Shown piece by piece: positions 48,445-62,105 of a stretch of 64,000 nt of DNA. Each line of letters starts with the position of its first letter. The first letter of the stretch is position 1. The translations under genes were made by a program, and so were the position numbers. The notes beneath the pieces are model-generated. The model was given only the letters and a program-made list of their open reading frames with translations, was not told where the DNA came from and ran no database searches. The stretch is from Chromobotia macracanthus. Lineage: Eukaryota > Chordata > Actinopteri > Cypriniformes > Botiidae. The DNA lies in the NCBI GenBank assembly GCA_036877525.1, contig JAZGTH010000008.1, forward strand, positions 9,718,501-9,782,500, given 5' to 3'.

Positions 48445-51400
48445 TCACTTGGAGAAAGTTGGTCTGCGGGCTATTCGAACCACATTATAAGTGTTCAGCC
48501 CAGGAGCATCAAACCCTGGAGATACACCCTTCTTGTCAAACACATAAAAGTTAAAAAGCTGCCCATCTTGAGCCTCAAGGGATACAGATGCCGTGTTGAC
48601 ACGTAACACACAAGGGTATTCTTTCTCAAAGACGACTCTGAAAACCCGGTCCATGAGGTAATTTAATTTTATGGTCCGATAACGCTCTGGGATGAGATCT
48701 TCAATCTGGGGTCCAAACTGCTGCATGATCAGTACGCCATCTGTCCCAACTTTAATCTCATAAAACGTGATGTTGCCGTAAGTGTAGAAACCCATGTAGG
48801 GTGCCGGATCAGGGGGAGGATTCAAAACACGCCTTGCCTCTCGAAAAGCTTTCTCCATGGCGGGAACAATGTACGAGTAGGCCTTAGACACAACATCTTG
48901 GTTCTGCGGTCTCGTACCTGCCATGAGCACCACCAAGCCTAGTTTGAGCTGAGGGACCAAAGAGAAGGTTGCAGAGTAGCCATCCAGATCTCCATCCTTG
49001 CGGAGCACCTCATATCCCAGCTGCTCGTTCACTTCCCATGGTGTTCCGGTACGGTTGGCAAAGTAGTCTTTGTCGCAACGGAACAGAGGTGTTAGCATAA
49101 TTTTAAGAGTATCAGGCTCCAACAGCTTACGGTGATAGGCCCCCAGAAGCACCATGGCTAATTTAGCCATGTCAGCAGCCGTGGAATACATTTGGCCCGA
49201 TGGACGGTACCACCCCAGGTCATAAAGAGGTGCCGTTTGGCCACTGGCATAGACACCCACAGCCATTTGACTCTGGATACCAGGGCTGATGTCAAAACCA
49301 GTGTCCTCCATTCCCAATCTGCCCAGAATGTTCTCCGCAATCCATCGCTGGTAATTTACACCCACGACTCTTTCAGCCAGTACATGGGCAAGCAAAGAGA
49401 AGGCCAGATTGCTGTAATGGCATCTAACAGAGAATATCGGAGGGAAAGATTATTACTTTTTCTCTCCCATAGGCTTGTTATTAGAAGACAACAGGAAAGT
49501 TACCATCAACGTCACGCTCCATAACACATTCTCCAAAACAACAGCAGTTCAACATGAGCACAAAATGATGTTCATTTAGAGTAGCTGGCAGGAACAAATA
49601 TCGTTACATACTTTAGCTAAATGAGAAAACATACTTTGTTCCTGGATCTGCGACAAGCACATCATCTTGCAGGAGACCGAGTGCTGCTTGAGTCTTTCCT
49701 TTCCATAACAAGTTAGTTCCACGAAGTCTGCGGGGTAGACCTGCAGGGAAAACAGTGACCTTTATTATTTATTTATTTTATTATTTGTGTGAACAGTGTA
49801 GTGTAGACTTTAATGGTAGGGTAGACAATTTCTAAGAGGCTAGCAACAGCAAGATAGCTTTGACAGCATAAGATCACACCGTTCTTTAACATCGTGCTCC
49901 AGAGCCACGCCTCCTCCAATAGCGCACAGAGGTATGCAAATACATAGTTTGATGGGCAAGCAGGACGTCCTATCATTGCATTAAAAATGAATGCATTTAT
50001 TAGATGAACATTATATGGTCTTGCACCTTCCAGGGAATATATATAAATATAGTTAGAGACCTATGTGAAGAGACCTTCAACCAGCATAAAGGCCGTCCAC
50101 CCTGCCTTTAAGTGCAGCTTAAAGTTTCCTTTTATATTGAATCAATTTAAATTCAGCTTAACCAGCTGCCACACTCTTAGAGAACAGTAATCACACAAAT
50201 TAAATAGGTGAAGACATTTTGCAGGGCACTGCAGGCACATTACAGAGAAATTGCCATAAATTACAATGTTTTTTCTTAATTCTGAGCTTTTGTCCCTGTT
50301 CACTGCCAGCAATTGAGGCCAAACATCAGACTCACTGCTGCGTTCAAAGAAACATTCATTTTCTCCTGCCGGTCTGACTATTGCACATGCTGTGAACAAA
50401 AACTACAATTATTTTAACACTCAGTGGTTATGCACAAGCTCTGCATTCCTCTATTGACACAAAGCAGAGATTTGGAATGATCTATGAAAAAGAAAGAAAA
50501 TCAGAGAATACGAACAACCTGGAGGCTGGAAACGTACCGGAAAGCTGGCTGGCCATTCTCCTCAGTGTCACAGAGGATGACCGGATTTGAACCTCACCGC
50601 TGTCCAGAAAGATCAGTCCATCAGTGATGTATTTCAGCTCTGAGTCTCGGCTTCTGCCCAGGGGGTTCTTAATGGTGAAGCTGTCCACATACTTTTCAAG
50701 AGGGTCATCCAGTGAGCCCACCTTACCATCCTCCCATAATCGATACAGCATCAGAGTAGGAAAGAGCTTGGACAGACTAGCAATCCTACATGTGGAGCAA
50801 ACACAGCTGATTCAGAGACTTAGGGGAAAGAAAACCTCGTACTTCATCCCAAAGGGCTCAAAATATGTTTTGGTTTTTAATTTACATTCATGCATTTGGC
50901 AGATGCTCTTATCCGAAGCAACTTACATTACATTCAAGCTATACAACATTTGATCAGTACGCATGTTTCCTGGGAATCGAATCTGCAACCTTTTGCGCTG
51001 CTAACACAATGGTCTACCAGTTGAGCTACTGGAACATTTAGGACAATAAACAAGATAAATCTTAAAATTATCATTTACTTTTTTAAAAAAAAGTTTTGAT
51101 TGACAGATCGACAGCCTTGGGGGCCTTTTTGAGATCCATCCCAGCCTTATGGGCTATGATCCCTTAACAGTGTGCTATTATAAATCCTATTTCCTTCCCA
51201 TTCATACTAACATAGAGATCAAGCTGGATTCCACAGTATTCATGACGCAATCCATTTCAATTGCTGGAGCCTTTGAGAGCCTTGAAGACTGTAACTGTGT
51301 CTTGAACCAGATTGTAATTGCATCTTATCGCTTGAGAAAGAGCAAACGTATAACATAAGCATTAACTAGACTTTAAAAGATCAGATGAAACTATCATCTG

Positions 51401-53918
51401 TATTCAGGTCAACAGCCACTGCCAACCCTCCAGGCCTTTATTAATCAACTCTGACTACAGCTAAACACAGCACTACAATCCCTGGGGCCCTTTATAAACC
51501 AGAAGGGAATATAAATATCTTACAATGTTTGGGAGGACAAACTAAAGGTGAAAGCCAAGAATGCAACAGTATTCGCTAAATGAACAATTGAAAGTTCAAT
51601 TCAACAGATTCAATTGTTACCACCTAAAACGTTCAGTTACTGATCAGACAGCTCAACAATAAATATAAAACTGAAATATGAAATTAAATCACTGGAATTT
51701 TGTATAGTTTTGAATGAATGGCTGTCCAAAGACTCTTATCTCATAATATATTGCATTTTTCAAAAGCCATTGATTTAGTCCACGGCTTAAAATAGGGAAA
51801 ATAAAACCCCTTTTGTTCATTCTGAAATTTCAAACCTCATTAAGCGGCGGTGCTTGAAATGAGAGATACAATTAGAAGTGGATTCAAATCGATTAAGTAG
51901 ATAAATGTGTGTGCATTTTCAGTAAAAAGAGCAGCGTGTCTCTAGCTGATGACAGCCGCTGTATGGATCCAAATCAACGAAAAAAGAAAATCTCCCACAG
52001 ACACTTAATTAGCATTTATGAAAATGCCTCTTTCTCTGTGACAGACACATTCAAATGTGGAGGGTCGGGGTGCTCAGCTGGGGTAAATGTATGATAACCT
52101 CTTGTCAACAGCTACAGTATGATGTCATAGACCCAAAGAAGAAATGACATTACGTTATTTTAACAGTACAAACATTCAAACTATTTTGATGGTGTCTTTA
52201 GGCCTTATGTTTTGAAATTAGATTTATCTTTGAAAATCACATGTCCAAGATAAGCAATCAAACATGCACAAATGGTTAAAGGATGGTTTGTGCATATTAC
52301 AGGTATTTGCACTTAATTAGTAGAGAGCAAAAAGAAAATAGTCCATGGATGGCCTACCTGTAGATGGTGTATTCATTCGGTGATGCTGAGTTTGGATCGC
52401 TCCCATTTCTCTTGCCGAAGTTTCCCGTCCACAATACTGTGTCATTATAAGTAACAATAGCCGACAGTGAGGGCAGACTCACAGGGTTGATGCTGTTGCG
52501 TAACAGTGCGTCAACCTAACAGATACATAATTAATTTACATGAGTGAAATGATACAAAACATCCAAACTCATTAAGTGGTTTAATTAAAAGTAATTTGTT
52601 TGAACCATAAAATTTTATATACTCTTTATTTTGTTGCTGTCAAATGAAGCCAGACTGACATTTCCCCAGAAAATCGAACTGGCAGCTCAAATTATAAATC
52701 TTTATTATAAACTTACTGTTGCGAATCGGGCTCAGGGAAGGAAATCCTGTTTAAAAACTGATCTGTCATGTACTTGCTCAATAACTGATTTTTGTTCATG
52801 TTTAACCCCCAGAAAAGTTACAGACTGCAGCTTTAAGCTTTAAAATGTTCTAACTTTATTCCTATCCCAGCTCAATATGGAGAGACAACTTAACAAAGTA
52901 ATTTTGTTTCTTAATTGTGTTTTTTACAGCCTCAATATTAAGTGATCCATTTGTTTAATGCATACATTATTAACCCCGGCTGACATTTTAACTTCATTTA
53001 AACCAACAGATTTCAAACATGCCACAGTCATGACTGCCTCCAGAAGCAGTAAATAGTTTTTACGTGCAGTAATGAAGAGGTTTTACGAGTTAAAAAGACA
53101 AACATACAAATGGCCAATGTGAGGAGCAGCATTTATAAGATGCTGCACTGTGCGCTTACAGTTTTGCTTTAATACCATCTGAGGAGTGAGGAGACCATTT
53201 GGAATTCATAGCCTAGATCTAAGTAGCCTTCAACTCTTCAATAAGGAGAAAGATGATGTAGGTCAATCTTCACAAGCTTACCTTTTCAAGTGCCTCTTTT
53301 AAAGTAGGAATGGGGTGTTCCAGCAGGGTGGGCTCTGGAAAGCGAGGGCACATTCGTACAGATCTGGAACCTTCATTAATATTTTCGTCTGAAGATAGAA
53401 CACAAACTTTAGCATCTTTAGCATTCTCAGTCAATCCTTACTCACAGAGAGAGAGGTTTATAGGATTAACCAATCACAACCTTTTACTCATTCACCTCAC
53501 AAGAACAGGTATTATATTATACAGTTGGTTACATTCACTTAAAAAACGACCTCATAAATATTAACGAAATAGTGGGAAGATAATTCTGTGGTTGAATTCT
53601 TACACATGGTGATCTGACACCAGGAGTCCACTGACCCATGATGGCCTGGCAGTCCATGTTAAATGTTCATGACATTTTTAACTATCATATTCCAAACTGA
53701 CTAACGAATGATCCTTTAAACTGTCATATAATGTACTAATGTTACTCCAAGCTCAAGTGTTACACTATGGAAAAAGGTTGATAAACTCACCTGTAAAGGT
53801 TGATAAACTCACCTGGCATTAGTTTGGGCAGATGGTACTGCCAGATGAAGCAAGAGGTCATAATGACAGACAACAGCAGGAAAAAGACCAGGCCCAGCTG
53901 AGTCCATTTCACCTTCAT
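48445..53918 (-). CDS. lactbl1: Beta-lactamase-like protein LACTBL1, 6 exons
   Basis: Member of the serine beta-lactamase/penicillin-binding-protein-like fold (class C-like) in vertebrates; its substrate is not established. Coding exons on the minus strand: 53918-53813, 53388-53282, 52515-52358, 50785-50538, 49740-49635, 49423-48445. All are GT-AG, phases agree, total 1704 nt (567 aa). Residues 8-28 form one hydrophobic segment, giving a type II single-pass anchor with the enzyme domain outside the cytosol. Active-site motifs are intact: SxxK as SLSK (start of exon 4), YxN as YSN (start of exon 6), and KDG in LRKDGDLDGYSATF, where class C enzymes have KTG. The start ATG is the only one: an upstream ATG is followed at once by a stop. 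A 22-bp tandem duplication at the exon 1 donor creates a second donor. LACTB is less likely because of the N-terminal anchor. Confidence 0.92.
49800..50113. mobile_element. GGTAGGCAATTT-family MITE copy in lactbl1 intron 4
   Basis: It carries GAGCCACGCCTCCTCCAATA, ATGCAAATACATAGTTTGAT and the right end CCACCCTGCCTTTA, in the order seen at 6116-6416. Confidence 0.6.
50880..51036 (-). mobile_element. tRNA-derived SINE, nearly complete, in lactbl1 intron 3
   Basis: On the minus strand: CCAGTAGCTCAACTGGTAGA (A box), GGTTGCAGATTCGATTCCC (B box), then the conserved tail (plus strand ATGCATTTGGCAGATGCTCT, CCGAAGCAACTTACATTACA). About 155 bp, the best preserved copy. Confidence 0.72.
52620..52836. 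mobile_element. GCTGCAATC-family MITE, left-truncated
   Basis: Its right end GTTACAGACTGCAGCTTTAA and the internal CAAATGAAGCCAGACTGACA phrase match the other copies; the left terminus is missing. It lies within intron 2 of lactbl1. Confidence 0.6.
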
Positions 53919-54843
53919 CTTGCTGGTTTTGGTTAATCCATCTATGGCAAGTGCTGGGGAAGGCTGATGCCAGCAATTTCATAGACAATACATGGAAAAA
54001 TGACAGGAAAACAAGTTTACTTAACTAATATATATATATATATATATAGATGTGCTTCCTCTGTGCAATTAATCAAGATTCTGCACTCAGAGGAAAAATA
54101 AATGACAAACTCAAGCACAATCTGTCCCCGGGGCCTCGTGTTCCTCATCTAATGAGTCATCTGAAGTATTACAATTAATGACTGTAAAACAACCCAAACA
54201 AGCAAATTCAAACACTGGAGGCAGCCAAGAAGAGCAAATTATGATGTACAACCTGCAGACCGAAAGTAGCTGCCCGAACCACTTAACAAGACTAAATAAT
54301 GAAAGATACATCAGGACACTCACCACATGTAAAATTCCATGTGTACGTGCAGTACCCAATAAAGCAGGCCTATATTATATTCCTTATCAAGCAGCCATTC
54401 CAGTCAGAAAGTGTGCAGATTCCATATGGAATTTACAATGGGAAAACCCCATTCCATGTCATACAACAACATGAGGATCTCTCTCCTGCCATCTCCACTC
54501 TGACTCCGGCATAATCCCAGCCACCAGATTTCCTTTCTCCTCAATTCAATTCCCCCTCCCACTACAGTGCCTGACCTGACATCATAATCCCAAGATTTAC
54601 CCCTCTAAAACCCATCAGACCAGGGTGGTTCTTTATGTTAATCCCTGCAAATCAATTTACTTGGCTGCTGTTTCCTGCTTCCAACTCTAGCGCGGCATTC
54701 CCTGCTTTATAGGGCTCTTACCTACGGAGAATCCAACATTAAATGCTGTGATACGTTTTGGAAATGTTATTATAAAGATTATATGTGACAAAACACACAA
54801 GGTTTAAATTTGAAAAAACTCTAATCCCATAAAATAAATGCAT

Positions 54844-54885
54844 AAGAGAGAGAGAGAGAGAGAGAGATAAAGAGAGAGTGATATG
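54844..54885. repeat. (GA)n microsatellite
   Basis: A GA dinucleotide run of about 26 bp followed by a short GAGA/AAAG extension. Confidence 0.85.
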
Positions 54886-55354
54886 TATAGACAGAGAGCT
54901 AACTATATATGTAGGCTATAAATAAAAAGCGAAATCCATACATTTTTGCTGTTGTTTTTATTTACAATAGTATTTACTACTTTTAGCACTACAACCGCAA
55001 GTGAATAAACTACTGTGTCACACAGTCATCTTTTGGCAGACACTCTGAAACAAATCTTTCCAGTCCATTAACAGTGACTAAATCTAGTCTGAACCATTTC
55101 ACTTCACTCACAAAAGGATGCTGCGGGTAAGACATGTGACGTGTTTAGAAGCCTCTGATTGGCTCACATAGCTGGGGGGGTGGAGCCGAACACTGGGATT
55201 AGCAGGAACAGCAGGGTTTGAGAGGATGATAAAACGCCTATAAATACCCAACTGTGAGATTATTGGAGTGTGAAGAATCCGCAGACATCCTCTCTGAATC
55301 CTGAAAATGAGTATGAAAATGAAGGAGTTATCAAAGTGGTTCACATTACTCCAG

Positions 55355-55430
55355 AGTCACATTTACATTTTTATTTGTTCATTTAGCAAATGCGTTTATG
55401 CAAAATGACTTACAGATGAGGAATGCTACA
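55355..55430 (-). mobile_element. SINE tail fragment
   Basis: ACATTTACATTTTTATTTGT then GCAAATGCGTTTATGCAAAA and TGACTTACAG match the conserved SINE tail only; the tRNA-like head is absent. Confidence 0.4.
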
Positions 55431-58400
55431 CGAAACATGAGAAGTGTTGCAATACAAAGTTTCCAAATTGTTTAGATGTAGAAAACGGTGAAATAGGAAA
55501 GATCTGTCTGATAGTCAAAATCTGCTTTAAAATGCTCTTCTCAACATAAAAAAGCCATGCACGCCACAGCTCAACGTGTCATCTGGTACTGCTAAGCCAC
55601 AGCTCCAATGTGTTGCAAAATATTATGTTAATATAATACATTTGTGTAGCCTTGTACAGGCTAAAGATATAATCAATTGCATAGACTTTCATATAACATT
55701 ACCTCATTGTTTACTCAACATCACAGCTGTATATGACTGCCTTCCTTCATCTTATAGCAAAAAGATATTTAGAAAAATGTTCTGTCTCTCTATGCCCTTG
55801 ATTGAAAGGGACCCACAAAAAGGGCTCTAAAAAGCGCGTTCAAACATGCATATCAAACATAAAAGCGCGTGTTTTAAATAAGCCTTTGGTTACATTAACA
55901 ATGGGTGTCACGATTTTGCATCTCTTTCATGATGGATATGTTGAAAGGTGAATGAGTTTTATAAATCTTCGTTTGAGTTGAAGTGGAAAAGGTCCATCAT
56001 GTAGGCTACACCTGTGATAGTATAAGGGTGAGAAGCTTGTAACTCAAAAGGAGAAAACAATTCCTGTCCTTTTGGAGTTGAATTTGTTTTTGCATTTTGA
56101 TATTGAAAATGGCACCGTATTTATCTGCTGGTTATAGTGTGTTTGATCATTTCAGAAGTCTCAAGATATTCTTGCCTTTTGCATTGTATATATCTGTTTT
56201 TAATGCAAGAATGCCATGCAAATAACCCCTAAATCTGTAGGGATTACCTGAGGCTGGACTCCATCCACAGGGGTCTCCCTCAGGGCAACCTTGCTTCCTA
56301 TCTCTCCCATGTTTTCTGTGACCAAACAAAGGAAACATTATATGAACATCATGGAAACGTTATGTATTAATTAGTTCTGCGAGAAAATGTGACCCTGTCT
56401 GTAAAATCCAGGTTGAAGTCTCATAATCTGAGATTAGGAGGATGAAAGTTTGATTTTAATCATTAATTTCACTGCGGTTTAAATCTTTGACATGGCCTTA
56501 CTCAGTCAATATGAAAGATATCCAGGTTATATTTTCACAGAATATTCTTTACATTATGTACTTATGATTTTATATAGTAAATCGCAAAAAATGACTTTAG
56601 CTGGGTTTTCACAGACAGGGTCACAAATAAAGCAAATTAACAGAGCATGTAGAAAACTGGGCATCTGTTAAAACCAATGAATGAATAAACAGGCTAATGT
56701 TTATATCAACGTACTGATAATATCAAGTGGCAAAATAAATGATGACTTCTTCATAAAAATCAGTGCCATAACACTTGTTGCTCATTCCAGAGTCACAACA
56801 TTACGTGTTCACCATCTGAAAGGTTCTCACTTTCATTCTTTCTGTTATCTGCACCTGCCACCTGTGCACAAACACTTTCTCTGCCCTCTCTTGCATTTCT
56901 ATGAGTTGTCACTATATTAGAATCTGTCAGATGATCCAAGAGCAGTCCCACATGTACGTTTACCCTTAAGAAAACTGCATGTCATTCTTATAGGCTTTGA
57001 CCTATTCTAGTCCATCAGCTGAGCTCAGGGAACAATAGGAGATATATCTGATAAGCCCTGGAGTGCTGAAAATGATATGCCATTCTCAGCTGTTAAAATT
57101 CAGACAGGTTCCCTAAGGGCTAAACATGTCTGCCATGCCGTGTTCTTTTCACACGTTCAAATAAATTCAGGAGGGAAGCTAAATACAATCTGTTGTTTAG
57201 GAGATGAGTCAGTGTATGGTGAGTGTGGGGTTTGGTCTAGCATACAATAACATTTTTTTTCTCAAAAGTACACCATGTTCCTGAACCGTGCCACAAAAGA
57301 TCGTGAAGTGTTACTTAACATTTCACAGTAATGGTACTACATTTAAAACCCACACAGGAATATAAAAGGATTTAAAAGTCTGTACATTTGATTTGTATAT
57401 AATGGGAACTGTTTTATCATTATGTTTGTAATTAGGTATTTCATGTGTTACAATTATGTATGTAATGACCTAATTTCATACAGCAATATTTCATAGGAAA
57501 TAGGCTTGTGCTATATTAGTCCCCAAGAGCTCATTATCTAGATGTGTATCTTGAGAGATTCTCATTGGTGCTTGGAAAATTTCGACCATTTATCAGAGAA
57601 GGTGAATTTAATATGACCCACTAGACACCGGAGACTGGACAAGGGCCTTTTAAACATGGTCATAATGGGAAAGATCTAATTTTAACACCATTACATATGA
57701 TTTTGTGAATTCATTAACACACTGAGCACCCTACAAGCTAATCTGTCTTAAAATAGACAAGCCTTGAACTGTATAATGACATGCTAATAAATACAAGTGT
57801 CTCAAAGGTCTTCTGTACGCCTACATTAAACAGTGGAATGCATTACTTCAAATTTCAATGTATATATTTGTTGCATATTGTTTTATGAAACATTCAATAC
57901 CAAGCAGAGTTTGTGTAGTAATGCGACTGGCATTTCTTTCTCTCTTTGTAGATAAAGCAGATAATCTGAATCTCACTGTGATCGGTAAGTCAAGAATCAG
58001 ATAAAGCCAGTGCATATGAAATATAAAACCTGCTTCCACTCATTAATCTTTAAAATCTGGCCAATATTCTGTCACTATCTTTGGTCAGCTGATATTGTAT
58101 TAACACTGCAGCCGTTTTAATATATATGTAGCTGTGGCTCATGAAAGCAGCCATCCGCAGGGCTGTCACAACAAAGTCAATCATAGCCTATAAATAGCAT
58201 TTTGATAATCCTGGGATTTACATGGCACATAAATTGTGTAATATTTTCATAAACTTTTTTCTGGAAAGCTGTAACCTACATAATGGAAAAAACTATGAAA
58301 CAACGTATGCAAAAGTAAATGCAATAAACATTAAAGAGTGACAACTTGTGCTTCAGTTTTTGATATACTTCCTTACTTAAACATCCTCAGTAACATTTTT

Positions 58401-59334
58401 CTTTATACTAATTGCAAAATAGTTCACCCATTTAAACGTACCTTTAGGTGAGGTTCAGAAGCGTTTTTCTTCTATTACGATGGAGGCGTTTTCACCCCGT
58501 TTTCCTCTGGTTCAGCTAGCTGACTGTGAAGTCACGACAGATGTTGGTATCATGGCCAGGGACAAATCCAGCTTGTATCAGACCCAAGATTCTGGATTAT
58601 CTGCCATCTGCAACATCTGCCAACATTGGAGAATGGGCTGCCCAATGATGAGTTGTAATGTGTTGTCACTGTTTGTCGGAGTTATTACAATCTTTGCATA
58701 CGTGATCTTTAGATATTGTACTACATTGAGTATTTAAGTTTATGAGCATTCGGGGGGGGTTATTTAAAAAAATGTATTTACTCATATGGCATGCCTTCAA
58801 AGTTTCATTTAGGATTACGAAAAACATTGAAAATTCAAAGGATAACGTTTATTTACACCAGACTCTAATCTGGTTTGAATTCATTTTTAGTCTTATATAA
58901 CAACTAAATAAGCAGCAGTTACCCTAGGATGGTTTAGTTCAATCTGTATTATACATTGCATCACCTGTATGGTACTCAGCTGATTGCTCTAGCAGGACGT
59001 TTGTTATGAATCTTAGGGGGAGAGGAAAAGTGAACCATTGTTCAGCTGTTCAGTGGTCATTGTTTCACAGCCATGTGGATTATTGAGACAGAAGTAGTTT
59101 CGATCTGTGTGTAACAGTCCACAGTTTTAATGCATGTACCTTTTTGCAATCTCAAGTGAGTCATGTTGATTACAGCCCACAAGAGTTCTGCCGTGACATC
59201 AGGAGATGAACGAGGAATATTCAGACCCACAAGTGCTATTCGACTCGTTACGACTAACCTGAATGCAAGTAACAGAACAAGCCTTCAATTCATTCGGTCT
59301 AAAAGTGTTTTTCCAGGAATGTTTACTGAGCAAT

Positions 59335-59440
59335 AACACCAGCCAAGTCAAGTCAAGTCAAGTTGAACTTTATTGCCAAATGCCAGTTATTAAAAACTCA
59401 TTTGTTTCGACATGCACAGTATACAGTAAGATTTATTTAC
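59335..59440. repeat. AAGTC tandem repeat with adjoining interspersed repeat
   Basis: Four AAGTC pentamers precede TTGAACTTTATTGCCAAATG, a head widespread in fish interspersed repeats. Related short ends occur near 18310-18337 and 39048-39070. Confidence 0.4.
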
Positions 59441-59549
59441 AATAACTTTTCTGCTTCTGGAGTTTTTTAGTTTCTAGATGTATGTAAAAAAATACATGCT
59501 ATCCAATATACAAGCAGTGTATTTTATCTCCTCTTTCGAACTCCTTTTT

Positions 59550-59800
59550 AAGATACGCTTTTAAGTTCCCGCCTCCTTCATTAGTGCACAGAAGTATGCA
59601 AATACATAGTTAGACCATAGTCAGAGCGAATGCAATGATTGGATAAACATTTTATGGACCTGTGCTTTCCACAGAATATATATTTATATATATATTTATG
59701 CCACTTTTGTTACTGATTGCCATCAGGATGTGAAGAGACTTTCAACCAGCATATCAGAAAATGCTGCAGGAAAAAATTACCCTGCCTTAACAAGAGTTGA
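59550..59800. mobile_element. GGTAGGCAATTT-family MITE, left-truncated
   Basis: It starts within the CCGCCTCCTTCATTAGTGCA block, continues through ATGCAAATACATAGTTAGA and GAAGAGACTTTCAACCAGCA, and ends ATTACCCTGCCTTA. Confidence 0.55.
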
Positions 59801-60454
59801 GAGTTTACCTAAAGATTCTCTCAAGTCACGCAATTCCTTTGACCTGTGGTTACAGACCGGTAGATTGCCTAAACCAAGGTTTTAATGTATAATTTGATTT
59901 GGAAGCAGCATGGGCTTCAGGATGGAAAACTAATTTCCATCTTGTGGTATTACAAATTGGGAAAGAAGATACGTCGACAGGTATTAAGGAATCAAGCGTG
60001 GATGTTATCCAGGGGGAGTCAGAGAATTCATCTGCATCACTCATCACAATTCAATCACGATTTCATTCCTAAGTCACATGGATGGATTTGTGCATTCCCA
60101 TAATTGTTCTCATTGATTTAATAGTCTGCCAGAGACGCACTGCTGAAATAAATAACAGCCCCGTTGAATGATTTGACCGTCTGCCGTTGCATTGGACTGT
60201 TTTCTTCTCCCAGTTCATGTTTTACAGGTGGACAAACTCAAAAGCAGATCTTAATGAAGGCTGCATGCTCATGTGAGCTGCAGAATGGCACGCAGTCTCA
60301 GAACACAATTGCACAAAGATGGCCAGTTGGGCTTTTTGTTTCAGAGCATTGATAAAGATAAATTGTATGATTTGTGAACTCACCATTCAGAAGCTGAAAC
60401 ATCCATCTGTTATGTTCATTTGAGGCTAACTAAGAGAGGCAGGTGAGAAAACAG

Positions 60455-60675
60455 CCCCACTAACAGTTTTAGGTTGTAAGAACGTTTCTCTAAGTAACAA
60501 AAAATTCTAAAAGAAATGTTCAAAACATCCCCTTTTTCAGATGCTGTGTTAACGGTTTTGCTTGGTTATTATTGAAACATTTTTAATTCAGTGACATTAT
60601 TAAAACATTCCACTAACTATTTAAGAAAACGTTTTTGGTATATATGACATTTAATGATAAGAACAATTCTACTAC
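60455..60675. mobile_element. AACGTT-rich MITE, 3' truncated
   Basis: It opens CCCCACTAACAGTTTTAGGT, includes TTTTGCTTGGTTATTATT and fades after ATGACATTTAATGATAAG. Confidence 0.55.
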
Positions 60676-61019
60676 TGCTGGTTTTGTTCATACACAATAA
60701 TGCATCTATGTGTAGCGATGGCGCAGGTTGCTACAGTGTAGCAGGATTTTAGCGTGCCTGTGTGAGAGTTTACTTCACAGAACAAATAATGAAATTGTCA
60801 TTTTTTGTGGTAAATGAGGTGTAATTAAAATGTGACCCTGCATTCCTTGTTTTTCTCTTGGTTTCTAGGAAAGCTAGAGTTATTGATGAGGGGCCTTCAT
60901 AACATGAAGTAAAGAACATGGACCCTAATAATGGAATAAAAGAAGCAATGGGGTCTGTCAGATTTAGAGCAGAAATGTTAATTGGGGGAAACTGAACAAA
61001 AGCTTCGTTTTCAATTCAC

Positions 61020-61160
61020 ACCTCCTGTGAAAAGGGATAGTTCAAAAGTCATTTTTGCCTCTTACTGCCTCTTACGTCACTCATTACAGTGTGTAGCATG
61101 TGAGTTTGCTGCATGTTGACTCACATGAAGGTGAGTAAATAAAGACAGAATTTTCTGTTC
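61020..61160. mobile_element. GGGATAGTTCA-type interspersed element, short copy
   Basis: It begins AAAAGGGATAGTTCAAAAGT and ends CACATGAAGGTGAGTAAATA, an internally shortened relative of 34170-34385 in the opposite orientation. Confidence 0.5.
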
Positions 61161-61654
61161 TGTTAAATACAGACGTTGACTTGTGGAACTGAGTGACGTA
61201 CAGTTTTGATGTGCTTTGAGACTTACTGACGTGTATGATACATATAAATGTGTCCAGGGCTAAACACGCAATGCAGTCAGGTGGAAGAATCCAAATCTAA
61301 GTCATCTTAATTGAAGGGCAAACATTTTCAGTAAAGGATTACACATCCTTTGACTGAAAATGAGTATGAATAAGTCATTATGACATTAATTCACATTTGC
61401 AGTCTGTTTTGAATTTATTAAAAGACCATTCTAGGGCAATCTTAGCTCCAGACAGTACACCTCTAAACCTTCTATTGTCTAGTCATTTCTAATACTGTCT
61501 GCACACAACCTCACGTCCTGGATTTGGCAGTCTTTATTCTGATTGGCTGGCTTTATGCATCTTCTAGGAATCAGGGTGCTTAGCTTTTTGTGCTTGGAAT
61601 CAAAGTTGTGAACGCTATTTAAGAAAGAACTAGAAAGGTCTGGAAATTGACGCT

Positions 61655-61897
61655 TAAAGGCAGGTTAGGCGATTTCTTTCCAAAAATACTTTTTGTTATG
61701 CTGGTTAAAAGGAGATCAATAGTCCATCCAATCATTGCATTTGGACCGAATGCAATGACGGGATGTCCTGCTTGCCTATCAAACTATGCGATCATGTGTA
61801 TTGAAGGCGGTGTGGCTTTGGAGAGCACTCTACATGGATAGCTTACTATTAGCTTGCTATTACTAGTCTCTCCAAAATTGCCTACCCTACCTTTAAT
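61655..61897. mobile_element. GGTAGGCAATTT-family MITE, both ends present
   Basis: Left end TAAAGGCAGGTTAGGCGATT and right end AATTGCCTACCCTACCTTTA are inverted copies. Opposite orientation to the copies at 6116 and 49800. Confidence 0.7.
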
Positions 61898-62105
61898 AGC
61901 ACATAAACTAGACTACCATTGGCATGGTTGTATTATATTTGTTATAAGTTGTATCATAGTTGTATTATAATGTCTGTGAAATAGTATTAATACTTTTAGC
62001 AATACAAATCTGATTGTAAAGTTTGATTTAAAAGAACAATCTACTTAACATTTGTCTTAGCTTTGAAATGGGCTGTTTTGAGAAACGTTGTGATACAATT
62101 TACCA

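Noticed and set aside
50936..51036. tRNA gene on the minus strand
   Set aside because: A- and B-box-like sequences are present, but the cloverleaf is degraded and the conserved SINE tail follows; it is a SINE head.
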